Source: Yponomeuta sedellus (taxonomy: Eukaryota; Arthropoda; Insecta; Lepidoptera; Yponomeutidae). From it: a DNA stretch of 64,000 nucleotides. The translations under genes were made by a program, and so were the position numbers. Shown here piece after piece: positions 1 through 13,100 of the stretch. The first letter of the stretch is position 1; each line of letters starts with the position of its first letter. The notes beneath the pieces are model-generated. The model was not told where the DNA came from and searched no databases. It saw nothing but the letters and a program-made list of their open reading frames with translations. The stretch covers positions 19,604,311-19,668,310 of the forward strand of contig OW203727.1 in assembly GCA_934045075.1 (NCBI GenBank), given 5' to 3'.

Positions 1-125
1 TTCAGGCCCGCCACTGCCTTACAATCCTCCACCAACCTGGACTTGGCCCTTGTGGTGGAGAATGGCGTAACCTTCCTGCGATGCAGGAAGAGACCCGTAC
101 CCCAGCAGTGGGGACATACAGGACA
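1..125 (-). repeat. Dispersed repeat family X (GGGGCACGGGTCTCTTCCTGC), partial
   Basis: One of at least nine copies of an unclassified interspersed repeat. The consensus, plus orientation, runs from a GTCCCCACTGCTGGGGCACG end to a CGAAGCACGGAAGCGCTCGG end. Confidence 0.7.
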
Positions 126-219
126 TACACACAGATATAGATCGATCGGCACCAACATGTGAAATCACATTTTGACAAAAGGGGTAACCGAAGTGCATCA
201 GAACTAACTAGTACGTATT

Positions 220-605
220 AAGCTCGCGTTTGAACAAACAAGTGAAGTTTGTGAAGGTATAGAAGCAATACCACTCGCTAACGGTGAAGGAAAACATCGT
301 GAGGAAACATTTCTAATACCACAGCGCTTTAAATTGCCAATCCGCGGTGGGCACGCGTGGTAATTAAGCCCCTTCTCTCTCTCCGAGAGAAAGCCCTACC
401 TTTTTTTCGTGGTACGCTAACACCTCAGACACTAGGGTTTCCTTACGATGTTTTCCTTCACCGTCAGCGAGTAGTATTGCTACTATAATTTCACAAATGT
501 ACATGACTTAGAAAACAAAGTCATTGGTACATGCCGGGGTTCGAACCCACGACCGACTCCCGATTGAGAAGCCGGAGTTCTACACCGCGCTACCACCGCT
601 CTCAA
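220..605 (-). repeat. tRNA-derived SINE-like repeat, family Y
   Basis: Family marked by GATGTTTTCCTTCACCG, a CCGCGGTGGGCAC segment and a tRNA T-arm-like end (GCCGGGGTTCGAACCCACGA at about 533-552, reverse orientation). Here it is partly doubled, with an inverted piece at 240-400. Confidence 0.6.
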
Positions 606-1150
606 AGAGATCATGTAAACTTTTTCGTGTCTTGCCAGAGGCGATTCCCTGACCTGAACATAACCGAAGAAGACTTCCCGAACGCTGAAAAAGAACTGGA
701 CGAGCTAATCAAGGAACACGACAAAGAGAGGAAAGAAAAATACGAAGTGAACACGGACGAATATAGGCTAAATAAAAAAAGCATCTTAGTGTAAGAAAAT
801 GTTGAGAACATCTGCTACTTTGCAATCGATAAATCGACAGAGTTCACACGGTGGTCATTAAGTTATTAATCAAACAGTGACATTGAATGCCACCCGTCTA
901 GGAAATAAAAGAAATACGTTACAAAGAAATGAATTGTTTTTTATTGAAACTCCCATAAAATACGCGACAAATAAATATAACAATCTGAATACAAGCTAAA
1001 CAACAGAAATACAAGCTAAGGACTCGTGAAATAAGGTACATTTTAGCTATCAATAATACTAGGGCCTTACAGTAGGGGTAATTTCGAGCGGCTTTCTTTC
1101 CCATAATATAGTCGAATTGTTCTCTAATCTAAAAAAAACAATATTTAATA

Positions 1151-1240
1151 CCTATTTAGAGGCTAAAAATTCATGGGTGAAATTTTTAGCCTCTAAATAG
1201 GTTTTTAAAATTGTCCTTAACACGGGGTAGTGCATTAAAA
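1151..1240. repeat. tRNA-like repeat family, collapsed palindromic copy
   Basis: Two inverted CCTATTTAGAGGCTAAAAAT arms separated by a few bases, followed by the family tail. The tRNA-like core is deleted. Confidence 0.75.
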
Positions 1241-4164
1241 AGAATATAAATAAGCAGACATATATAAACCTTTAAAACCCGGTTTCTTGCACATTAACAA
1301 TCTGTTAACAGCTGTCAGTTGTTTTTGTAAATACAGTGCATTCAATAAAACAAACTTGTGATTAACATCATATTAGTGTACGAGAAACCGGGGGTAAACC
1401 CCGAGGTCCCTTAAAAGTTTAAAAATTTCAAGATTTGACCGATCACGTCATAATCCAAATACATCAAGGTCACTTCTCGTTAACTTAATAGAATCATGAA
1501 AGCAATGCATTGCAGCTTGTCCAGTTTTTTAAATGAAACTAATCGACATAACGTTATTTATTGACAGTAGCACTACGTTGCTATTGTCAGTTATTACCAT
1601 TGTTAGTAACAAAGAATGAAAATACAGTCGACGGTACATCACCCTATAAATCCATGCACTCTGCTCCGTCGTATTACGAGCGATATGCAACTAAAATGTA
1701 TAGGGTGTTGCGCTGTCGACTGTACCAAATCAACACCATGTACGAATAGTTTCTTTGAAACGAACGCTCGAAATTAACTCCATTGTAGGGACCGAAGATC
1801 TAAGACATACGAGTAACATTTTGTGGTACAAAAACTGCCTACTGGCTACACGTTAGAACACATAGTATGTTGGTCTTTTATGTTTGAATCAAATCACAGT
1901 TGAGTATTGAAGTGTTTAGTACAAATACACCATCAATGTATGTAAACATTTTTAGATAATTAATTTTTATAAATAAATATACCGCTAAACGTTCTCATAG
2001 TTTTTACAGTTCCTAAAAAACTAAGCTTATTATGAAAATATTGTGACATGTTGATTTATCTGCAATCTACACGTGTAGAGTGGGAATCTATCAACTGCCG
2101 TAAATAAAATAAATAGGTAGACATAATTATGAATTTAGATTAATAAGATGACGCATAATTATATTGCACTTATTTCTACAGCAGTGGAATAAGTGGATAT
2201 TTATTTGTTATTGATGTGTGATTTTTGAGAATAACAAGGGGGGTGAGTTTCTAAAATGCATAGTTTTTCAATAGAGTCATATTAGTCCGGTAATGGTCGT
2301 TTCATCCACACTATCGCTAGTCTGGCAACCAATCGCATTGCAATGGTATAAACCTTGCTCCGTAACACGGCGCCTCGCGCGATTCGATTTTTTTCGCGTG
2401 AGACCTATTTATTTTGCGCGTGTTATACCCCTGGTATGACATTGTACTGCTATTGCTTTATAGACTACCAAATTGAGACAAATTACAACCATTGTCGTGC
2501 TTATATAATTATATTGACAAACTATGTAAATATTAGACTCTTGGGCCTGGTTCTTAAAAATCAATATTTGTTTCAAATTCTCTCCATCAAGGGTTGGCAA
2601 TAAACAATGAAAACAGTCATTGAGGCTACTTTCTGATTGGCCAAATAAACCGCCATTTTATTCATACTACTCCCTGATTGGCTAGCTACTTACCACAGAA
2701 AACGGCGTAGTAGCTCCAGAGTTTTGCATCCAGCTACATTTTAAAATAAACTTGATGTGCAACGATAAACCATCTTGAGTTATTATACAATATGGAATGA
2801 GTTCATAATACCTGATAATATATACTGACGTTACATTTAAAATTACTATGCTAGCTGAAGTTTTTAAAAGTCAATAGGGTTGTTTAACTAGTGACTCTGA
2901 AGAACTTTAAGAACCTCTGTGATTAATTCGGTTTGATTAATTAAAGTAGTTTTGATATATTAATGTTTTCGAATTGTTTATGTATTTCACAGCTACGCTG
3001 GTCAAAAATGAAAAATCAGGAAAAATCAACGTCGTTCAACGTAATGGAGACTTGCAAAATAAATTTAGTACTAAATTTAGTACAATAGACTTGCGATACA
3101 TAAAAGTACCAGAAAATCCTTTACAGATTTTGCATGAGATTATTAACATGTTTTAATACTTCTGACACAACATTTGTATGCCTATTTAGGTAGAGCACAA
3201 AATAAACTGTATTTTTAACTTTAACACCTGATGTACTGTGTCTCAAAAATCAATAAATGAATTACGAATAAGAATAATGAATTATTATGTGTTCAAACTT
3301 TTTATTCATTACTCGTTTCGATATCAACACAGTTTCATAATTAACTAGCTAACCCGGCGAACTTCGTACCGCCTAACAGTCGATTCTTTATTTATTTTTT
3401 TGTTTTCTCTCCGTAAGAACCACCCTCGTACTTCAAGGAATATTAAAAAAAAAAATTAGTGAATTTGGTTTAGCTGCTCTCGAGATTTGCTCTTACCAAC
3501 ACATTCTGCGATTAATTTTAATATTATAGAAGATATTAGAACGGTGGGAATGCGAAGGGTAGACTAAGGACTTGGTTTCGACCCACGCTTTTATTTACAA
3601 AGAGATGTATCTCGCAGAGAAGATAATGTCCCACATTAGGCCGTCCTAAGTTTTACACTTGCATTCTCAAGACGATTTAGAACCATATATTATTTCATTC
3701 CTGTATTATATAATGGTCAAATTGATTGTTTAGAATTCTCCATGAGTTTAGAGGTTAAAAGCAACGTAGAAAAGTTACATTAAAATATTCTTTCACAGAT
3801 ACAAAGGCTCTGTAGCACTGAAAGAAATAATTGTTTGTGCCTTTATCTTCCCGATAAAACGCGCACTGTGAAGCTCCGTGTTTAAGTTTTCATACTTTTA
3901 TGCATCGTATAAAAAGGCATAAAATAGAAACAGGTAGATTATCTCCTAATACAAATGCTCAAATGTTACACAGAGAAAACACATTAAATGAAAATAATAT
4001 AGGACTTTTCCCTTCAAGAATAGTCTTGCTCGAAACGCAGACAAGACCTCCACGCCTACTGGATACTGTTTACTATAGATCAATTTACAATTAGTACTTA
4101 CATTTGGTAAATAAATAAATCTGTACAATTTGGTATAAGACCCGTGGGTGAGAGGCGTCGGTGC
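1241..4164. other. AT-rich DNA 3' of SNX4, no gene recognised
   Basis: Apart from repeat family Z at 3347-3536 and the short collapsed repeat before it, I see no supported gene. Open frames are short and lack family motifs. It should include the SNX4 3' UTR next to 4165. Confidence 0.5.
3347..3536 (+). repeat. Dispersed repeat family Z (GCGAACTTCGTACCGCC)
   Basis: About 190-bp repeat, from a CCCGGCGAACTTCGTACCGC end to a TTTTAATATTATAGAAGATA end, with CTGCTCTCGAGATTTGC inside. Other copies: 6958-7147 (minus), 32817-33007 (plus), 60988-61172 (plus). Confidence 0.7.
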
Positions 4165-7100
4165 TCACGGCATGTTTTGAAGGCATTCTTTAATCTGTGT
4201 CCAAGCTTGGAGGTTCTGTGAACAAAATAAGTAACAATGATAAGCGGCTTAATGCATCTCATTGATTTGCGTAAAATAAGCATTTATGTTCAGAACAATG
4301 GCCTCTACTTTCTTTGAAACGTCTCTCACGATTACTCAAGCTCATTAGTCAAGGTCGAGCAAAGAAACTGGTTTTGTGCGGATCTATCACAGAGCTACAA
4401 TATGGTCTAGTGACTTACCTTTTTCGCCGCCTTGACTTGCAATGATATGAATCCCACCAAAGATTCGTGGAGGTCCTTGTCTTTTTGCTTTTGGAAGTGC
4501 TCAATTTCTATCGTGACTTTCTTCGTGAATTCCCTGTTGATAAAAAGAGAAAAATATATAGAAGCGTGCACGGCAGAAATGTATCATAGGAAATCTAAGT
4601 AAGGTTAAAGTGGATTGCTTAGTACTTAATAAGATTGCTTAGAAAGAACGGTGTAAGGATGGGTAATACCTATTGCTCGACTTTGGATTAGATAGCGACG
4701 AAACAATTACGGACGGTCTCTGGGATAGGTTTCAAAGTGTGCTGGAAGTGTGTAAGCGGTATATCCATTCTGTTGGTGCTCCTTAATACCCAATATAAAA
4801 AAAAATGTGTGCGATTACTCGCAGGAGTAGAAATACCTCTCCCTAACTGTGAAAGAAGACATCGTGAGGAAACCTGAGTAGCTGAAAATCCCATTCCGCG
4901 GAGGGCACGAGTGGTAATTAAGCCCATGCTCTCTGAGTGTAGGCCAGTGTCCTGCAGAAAGACTTATATAGGCTATGTAGATGAGCGAGTGAGCGAGTGA
5001 GTTAGGGAGTGAATGAGTGAGTGAGCGAGTGAGTGAGTGAGTTAGGGAGTGAATGAGTGTGTTAGGAGTGAGTTAGGGAGTGAGTGAGTGAGTGAGTAAG
5101 TGAGTGGGGGAATAAGTGAGTGACTACAGTATTCTAACGAATTGAGCAGATGCGGTTTTTTCCCTATTCACCAAGGGACAAATCCAAACCGCACTTACTC
5201 CAGATGTTGAGGCGCATGTTTTACGGCCAGCCGGTCGGAGAGGTTCTTGGCGTCGAGCGCACGCGTGTTTTGGTCGCGAACTATGTTAGGCTCGGTCGAG
5301 GCTAGGTATAGCTAACCGGTCGGGCTACGTGGAATGAATTCGAGTGCAAAGAGGTTCAAAGTTAGTGAGTGACTATGTAAAGAATTACAGAGTATTCTGA
5401 CTGAATGAGAAGATGCGGATTTATCCAGGGACCAATCCCAACAGCACTCAAATCAAATCAATTTTGTTTCATTGTAAAAAATTCACATTATCTTTCGATT
5501 TAAACTTGTTTGTCCCCACTGCTGGGGCACGGGTCTCTTCCTGCATTGCAGGAAGGTTACGCCATACTCCACCACCGGGGCCAAGTCCGGGTTGGTGGAG
5601 GTTTGTAAGACAGTGGCGGGTCTATCAGAAGTTATCAAGCCGCCCATAAGGCCTCTGCCATAGCTTAACGACTGCCATTACATGACAGCCGGCACCAACG
5701 GCTTAACGTGCCTTGCGAAGCACGGAAGCGCTCGGAAAAATGCCATATTACACTATTTTTATTTTTAATGCACTAACCCGTGCTAAGGAACAAATTTAAA
5801 AACCTATTTAGAGGCTAAAAATTTCACCCATGCCGGGATTCGAACCCGCAACCTCTGGCTATCCGTACCAGCGCTCTACCAATTGAGCCAATGGGCGACT
5901 CACGGCATCAGTGAAATTTCGAACCTCTTTACAATATTCTCTGTATTACGTACAGGCAGCGACATCTGACTTAAGCAAATTGCATTACTTACAGCCCCGA
6001 CTACCTACTTTGCAGTTAGGTTTAACATTGGAACGATATCACTGTACTCACATGATTCGAATCCCGGCATGGGTGAAATTTTTAGCCTCTAAATAGGTTT
6101 TTAAAAATGCCATATGTTTACATTATGTTTGATGAATGTCAATGTTCAATGTAAAATGTAAGCCACTTACTCCAGATCCCGCTGCGCGCGCTCTATGGCC
6201 AGCCTGTCAGCCAGGATCTTGGCGTCAAGCGCACGCGTGCTCTGGTCGCGAACTATGTCAGGCTCGGTGGTTCCGAAGAGGCGCGACATTAGACCAGACT
6301 TGCCGGCAGCGGCGCGCGCGCGCTCTGCTATCCTGTGAAGACAAACGATTGATTATGCTCATCACTGTTAAGCCAATAGGTTGCAAGTGGGGCCTATTTT
6401 ATAGAACTAATGTAAGTATGTGCGTGCCGGACGCCTACGCCAACCTGCTCGGCAAGGCTCCTCTGACGCGCGCACTCCAGCTTCTGAACCAGGTCGCGGA
6501 AACCGTCGATCTGTTTTTGTGTACTCTGAGCGAATTCACAAAGGTTACAATAGGTATTCTTTGTGATATTAATTAGTTTTTAGAAATGTATGTAGGTAGA
6601 TACTACTCTGTCGTATTAAGCGCAGCCTGTAATGATAGATTTGAGTGAATAAATAAATAATAAAAAAAAAGTATGGTTCACTCTGACACTTCGATGTACA
6701 TTGCAAAAATTAACACACAGAGTAACAAGTAGACTCTGGTATTCAATGTACCTCGGGTTTTTATAATAAACTATGAATTACACTTTTATGCAGCTCGGCC
6801 CTGACACGCTGTCTCGCTCGCACATTCCAAATTTATTGATTCTAACCAACTGGTTAATTAATTATCATTAAAAAGATAGATCTGAGGGTTTGATAGATTC
6901 AAGACACACATTTATCGTACCCTATTTTTTTATTGAAAAAAAATTATAATAAAATTATATATAATAAATATAAAAATGAATCGCTGAATGTGTTGCTAAG
7001 CGCAAATCTCGAGAGCAGTTGAACCGATTTAGCTAATTCTTTTTTTAGAATATTCCTTGAAGTACGAGGATGGTTCTTACGGATAAAGATAAAAAAAATT

Positions 7101-10100
7101 AAAGAATCAATTGTTTGGCGGTACGAAGTTCGCTGGGTCAGCTAGTATAGGTATAGATTTATAACTTTGGAATCAAGTTTTTTTGAAACTTATGTGTAGG
7201 AAAACAAAAATGTGTTTAAAATCATAAAATGTCTGCAATGAATCAAATTCTCAGACCACATGTATCCAAAGTATATTTTTTTTTACAATCTCTATAAATG
7301 TTAAATTAAGCAAATTAGAATACAACGAGAACCGTCAACCTCCTTAATAACACTGATTATCGTAATGAAAATAGCATTCCCTACAAATATTGCTAACTAT
7401 TTAATTATACTATTTTTATTTTTAATGCACTAACCCGTGCTAAGGACAAATTTAAAAACCTATTTAGAGGCTAAAAATTTCACCCATGCCGGGATTCGAA
7501 CCCGCAACCTCTGGCTATCCGTGGCACGGATAGCCAGAGGTTGCGGGTTCGAATCCCGGCATGGGTGAAATTTTTAGCCTCTAAATAGGTTTTTAAACTA
7601 TTTAATTCCTAGTAAAGTCACCTGTTATTAAGCGTATCCTCAGCCGTCTCCAGCGCTACTTGCAGCGCCTCGTGGTTGCTGCAAAGTTGCTGAAGCGCTG
7701 CGGCGTAGAAAAGGTACTCCTTGAACTGGTCAGCCAGCTGCTCCTCATCCTCGGCCACCGACTCGATGCTATCCGCTATTGAGTCTGGAGCAGAAACAAA
7801 AATAAAACATAATATAAGCTGTCAATACATACACAGTTATTTCTAAAATGCATGATTCCTACAGAAATTCCACAATGTTAGAACTCTGACTTTTTTCACA
7901 GATGTTTTGAGGCCCGAGGTATTATTGTTTTCGACTCTTTATTGCACAACAGATAATATACAAAACTTACATAAGATTCACATACATTGCTTCTGGCCCG
8001 ACACTAGGATACCGTGTCGTGGGAACCAGAAACAACGGCATCCAAGACCTGGGCTTTATTTTTTGTCCCCAGCCGGGATTCGAACCCGGGACCTCTTGCA
8101 TGGTGGGCAGACGCGCTACCGCTACGCCACAGAGATCGTCAAGGTGGATTTAATGCTAATTGCATGTTAATATACCTCAGCGCTTGAAACCTAAATTACG
8201 TACATATTATGTGAAGTTATAAAAGCAATACCACTCGCTAACGGAAAAAGGAAAAGATCTTGAGGAAACCTAAGTGTCTGAGGTATTTTTACTTACCGCA
8301 GCTTCTGTAATCGCCACTCCGCGGTGGGCACTCGTGGTGATAAAGCCCAACTCTCAGGATTTACATAATTTTATTAGATTCTCACTTTACGCTCTAACAA
8401 TAATTAAAGCCGGGTTTTCACAGTCTTATTGCGCTCGGACCGAGTTTACTAAGATGCCTACTAAGACGCTACTCGTATCGTGTACAGCGGCCATTTTAGT
8501 TCACTCGTATCAAAACGCCAATTCGGAACGCGCTCTACTCATCTTAGTTAACTTTGAAGCAATAACAAAAACAAAACGGCGTCTTCGCAAGAAATTCCTG
8601 TGCCGCGGAGAAGAAAGTGGTCAGAAAGAGATTGTTCGCATTTACCATCAATTTCCAGTAATGTTCACACTGTACGGAAACTCCAGTGTGGTGTGAACAC
8701 GCCTTTTGCATTTTTTCGTGTGTTCACACCATGCTGCTTCCCCCACTACTACATACATTTTCGGACCCCCAATTCAAACAAATAACTGAAAGAAAGTTCG
8801 TTGAACTAGTTGTTGGCATAACACTGTCGTCGCGGTACACATATACTTTTCGGCCACCACGTAGAAGTCGCCATTACGTCGATACTTCACGTTATCGTTT
8901 TCGCGCTCCTCTATTCAAGTACCTAGTCCCAGCATAGAAAACAAATCCTAAGGAGGCTGAAAGGCGATCCAGGTTCCAGTCGTCGTCAGGTCAGATCTAG
9001 CTATTGACGGTGGGCGGTCGTGAAAGGTGATTCGTCGGAGATCTGGAAGCGGCCCCTACTAGAGGTACGCTAGCCTCTGGCCCTCCTCGCACCATGGGTC
9101 TGGTAAGTCTTTCTGCCTAATCCTACGTCCCACTTTTGAACGTTCAGGACGATCGCAACACATATTTCGTCACAATACAGTCCACTCCACAGCCACGGAA
9201 TCCCAATAACCAAAACAGAGATAATTTGCAGTTTGTGGAGCTTTACGAAAGTGAAGAAGTATTGTGGAATGTGCGTTTGGCATCATATAAAAATAAAGAC
9301 GCCAGACAAGCCGCGCAGGATCGGATACAGAGAACATTTGAATGTGGAAAGCAGTATAACCGAAGTAAATGCTAAAATAAACAATATTCGGAGTTACATA
9401 AGTCTTCTCAAATAAAATAATTCGAAGCACCTAGTTGGTCAGGCCTAAAAATCCATTTACGTGTCCAAATTTTTCGTCTTTTTTATCCTGCTGCTGTTGC
9501 AGCTCGACGATAAGCATATCTGCCACCACTTCTATGCCTTTCAGCAGTAAATCCGTCATTTAAAAGCCACTTCAAAGCTGGTTCAAAGTTTTTCAAGTTT
9601 TAACAGAGTTTTTCATGACAGTAGCCGCTGACCACAAATAACAAAGCGCATTCAAATATGAATAAAAATCCATATCCACTAAAATGTATGTAAACTACCA
9701 TCCGAGTGGCTTATAGTTTTAGTTGACTAAGAAGACGCGCTCGGTCCGAGTTCACTAAGACCGTGAAAACGCGGCTTAAGAAGCAGCATTGAAAAATAGC
9801 AATGACTTCAATGCTGTACAACAACCTAAACATCCGTGATGCTATGACAGTGTGGTTTTGGTTTTCAAACCAACCATGACCTCACCAAAGTAGTGTCCAG
9901 CCTTCTGCAGGCCGTCGCCCATCTCCTTTTCAATGACACTCCACTCGCTGAACAGCTTCCCGTAGTTTGCGTGCAACTTGCACAGTGCAAAGTTCTTCTC
10001 GATAATTTTTGACCTGTAATATGAGTATTGTTAGTTGTTGACTGGACCTGGGGCATTATTACGTAAGTAGCCACTGAGCTGTCAAATGCATACGTTTTTT

Positions 10101-13100
10101 GACACTTAGGAGTCGCCTAAATGCTTCACTCGATAGAGTGGAGTGCCACGTAATAGGAGGGCTGGACTGGGCATAATATATTTGTGTGGAACTGCGGCCA
10201 CATCACTTGCGGATAAAGTCTTTCCCTTCACCGCAGACTTTAAATTGCATTTGGGGAATGTTTTACTGAAGTGTTATTATTAATAAAACTGTTAAGATGT
10301 GTACGCTATTATGGAGATTTATGATTATCACCTTTGGCAAAACCATGTCGGAAAGAGATATGATTTTTTTGTTTATTAATTCGTGGCGCAAGTAAGCATT
10401 GGCGCCTTGATTATGTAACTTTCCACGTATACATCTGTATGCTAAATCGAAATATCTACTGGACTTTGTTGTACAATTATGTGGCTTAATATCAGATTTC
10501 CACTGAAATGCGGTATCTATTATGAGCGATACAAGTTACGCCTTATATCTACGGCGGAGCTAAGTAAACATTCCGCTTTTGCTCATATATGTATACGTGA
10601 AAAGTTACATAATCTAGGCGCTGAGTGCTTAGTGCGAGTTTTTTAACTACTCGATCGCGTTAACGTAAACTCATATTTCTATGGCATCGAGGAAGCGCCA
10701 CCTAGCGAAAAGTATGGAAATTAAAATTGCTGAGTGCGAGTTGTAATGGTTTACGTTGAGAAGTGAACACGTTTACCAGCCAAAACACGAATAAACGCGA
10801 ATGCGAGTTGTACTGTGACAGCGTTTTGCCAGTTCGAACGGTTAACTTACTCATACCCACTACTCTGGATCTGTCAAACTCGCACTAAGCACTCTGGTAG
10901 CGTGAGCGGATTCACGGGGTATAAATCAAACAACTTTCTATGTGATGCTTTTTTTCTATCAACCTTAGTCTTATTAGGTACTCAAATCTTAAACTACTAC
11001 TAGACGTGCGCGCCGCCGCGGCGCGCCGCCGCCATAAGGAAGCAGCGCGCCGCCGCCGCCGCCGGTAGTTTAAAATTCGCGCCGGACAAAACCCGCAAGA
11101 GCGTTTATCATGCTCTGTTATGCATTCCAGCAACCAGCACTCCTAGCGAAAGAGTGTTTTCGGTTGCTGGATTGGTTTTAACAGCCAAAAGGTCCCGGCT
11201 GAGTCCATTTAGGGTAAACAAAATCATTTTTGTGCACGACAACTATAAAAGTTGCAAACGATTTCTGTCAAGCAATTTCTGTCAATAAAAGTGACTATCA
11301 TCTTTTTAATAAAGTTCTTTTGTTTAAGCGTGGTTTTTCATTATACGTTTACGTTTATTGCAAAGTCGAAAAATCCCACGCCGCCGGCGTTACGCCGCCG
11401 CCGTGGATTTTTTCGCGGCGCGCCGCCGCCCGATTTTTTTCGACCGGCGCGCACGTCTAACTACTACATCAAGCTTATGCAAAGCTGAAAAAAAAGTTAC
11501 TAGACCGGGATAGTACTTACCTAGTATAAAGGAAGTTTCCTAAATTAGTCTCTAGTTGCTTCCCGTAGTGTTTGACATTCTCTATCTCGGAGTTTGACTT
11601 CTTTAACCTTATGGATAGCGATAACGATTTCAGTTTGTTTTCGGCTTGCAAGAGATACCCTGTAAACAACAAAGTAAACTAATATTTTTATGGCTTTGAT
11701 TTACTAGTGAATAGTTAACTTATTTTAGGATCTACATTGAGATTCTAGGATTAATATGACATTTGCCAATAATTTTATTTGATTTGAAATGGTTAGCGGT
11801 TGAATATGTAAGTAGAAAATGCTGCTCCGACAAGAGTGTAACTTTTAAGTGCAACGATGATTTGCAATCAACACCTGCGCATTTACATTTTATACTTAGG
11901 GACCTACATGATGCAATGGTTGTCACTGTAAATGTGGCGGATTATACTAACAGACAAATCCAACAAATCCAGACTGCTACTGCTTCATCGATCTTACGCA
12001 AAGCATGTCGCGTCATTCATATATTAAGCTAGGGTTGTAAGAACGTCGGTGCACCGTTTCAATCCAATAATCCATCAAACCTTACAGTCCACATTCAAAG
12101 CAACGTAACCATATTAAACATTCATTTAAAATAAAATAGCCACTTGCGGTAGCTCGTAAATCTTGATTTAAAACGATTTAAATCGGATTCTCAGTACAAA
12201 AATCTATGAAAATTGTACTAAACCTAGATTTAAGTATTAAACAACCTATTTAATAGCAATAAAAATAGTACAATCATGTGGGTACAGCGACCGATGTAAA
12301 AACCTAACTGCAAAGTAGGTAGTTGGGGCTGTAAGTGATGCAATTTACTTCAGCCAGATGTCGCTGCCTGTACGTAATACAGATAATAGTGTAAAGAGGT
12401 TCGAAATTTCACTGATGCCGGTGAGTCGCCCATTAGCTCAGTTGGAATGAGCGCTGGCACGGATAGCCAGAGGTCGCGGGTTCGAGTCCCGGCATGGGTG
12501 GAATTTTCAGCCTCTAAATAGGTTTTTAAAATTGTCCTTAGCAAGGGTTAGTTCATTAAAAATAAAAATAGTATAATAGATTTAAGTAGTAAGAACTGTG
12601 CAAGAAGCCCAGCTCATTGTTGACCTCAGATTAGATATGCCCAGGACTTATCGGTGACCTTGTATGAGATAATTCGTACAACAGTATAATTTGTGAACAA
12701 ACCTGCTCCTATAACATAATGTACTGTAGCGTTGTATTTTCGCTACATTGGCTTTAAGCCAGTTCTTAGATTCTTTCCTAATTTCACGATACATTTGTTT
12801 ACCTGTTTTGACAGGTAGTAGTACTTTTCTTAGGGTTACCCTATCGAACTTATTTTGAGTAGGTTCGAAATTTCACTGATGCCGGTGAGTCGCCCATTGG
12901 CTCAATTGGTAGAGCGCTGGCACGGAAAGCCAGAGGTTGCAGGTTCGAATCCCGGCATGGGTGAAATTTTTAGCCTCTAAATAGGTTTTTAAATTTGTCC
13001 TTAGCACGGGTTAGTGCATTAAAAATAAAAATAGTATAATCATGTGGGTACAGTGATATCGTTCCGATGTAAAACCTAACTGCAAAGTTGGTAGCCGGGA

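Noticed and set aside
6136..6576. A 146-codon plus-strand open frame
   Set aside because: It is antisense to SNX4 exon 8, whose frame, splice sites and homology are convincing.
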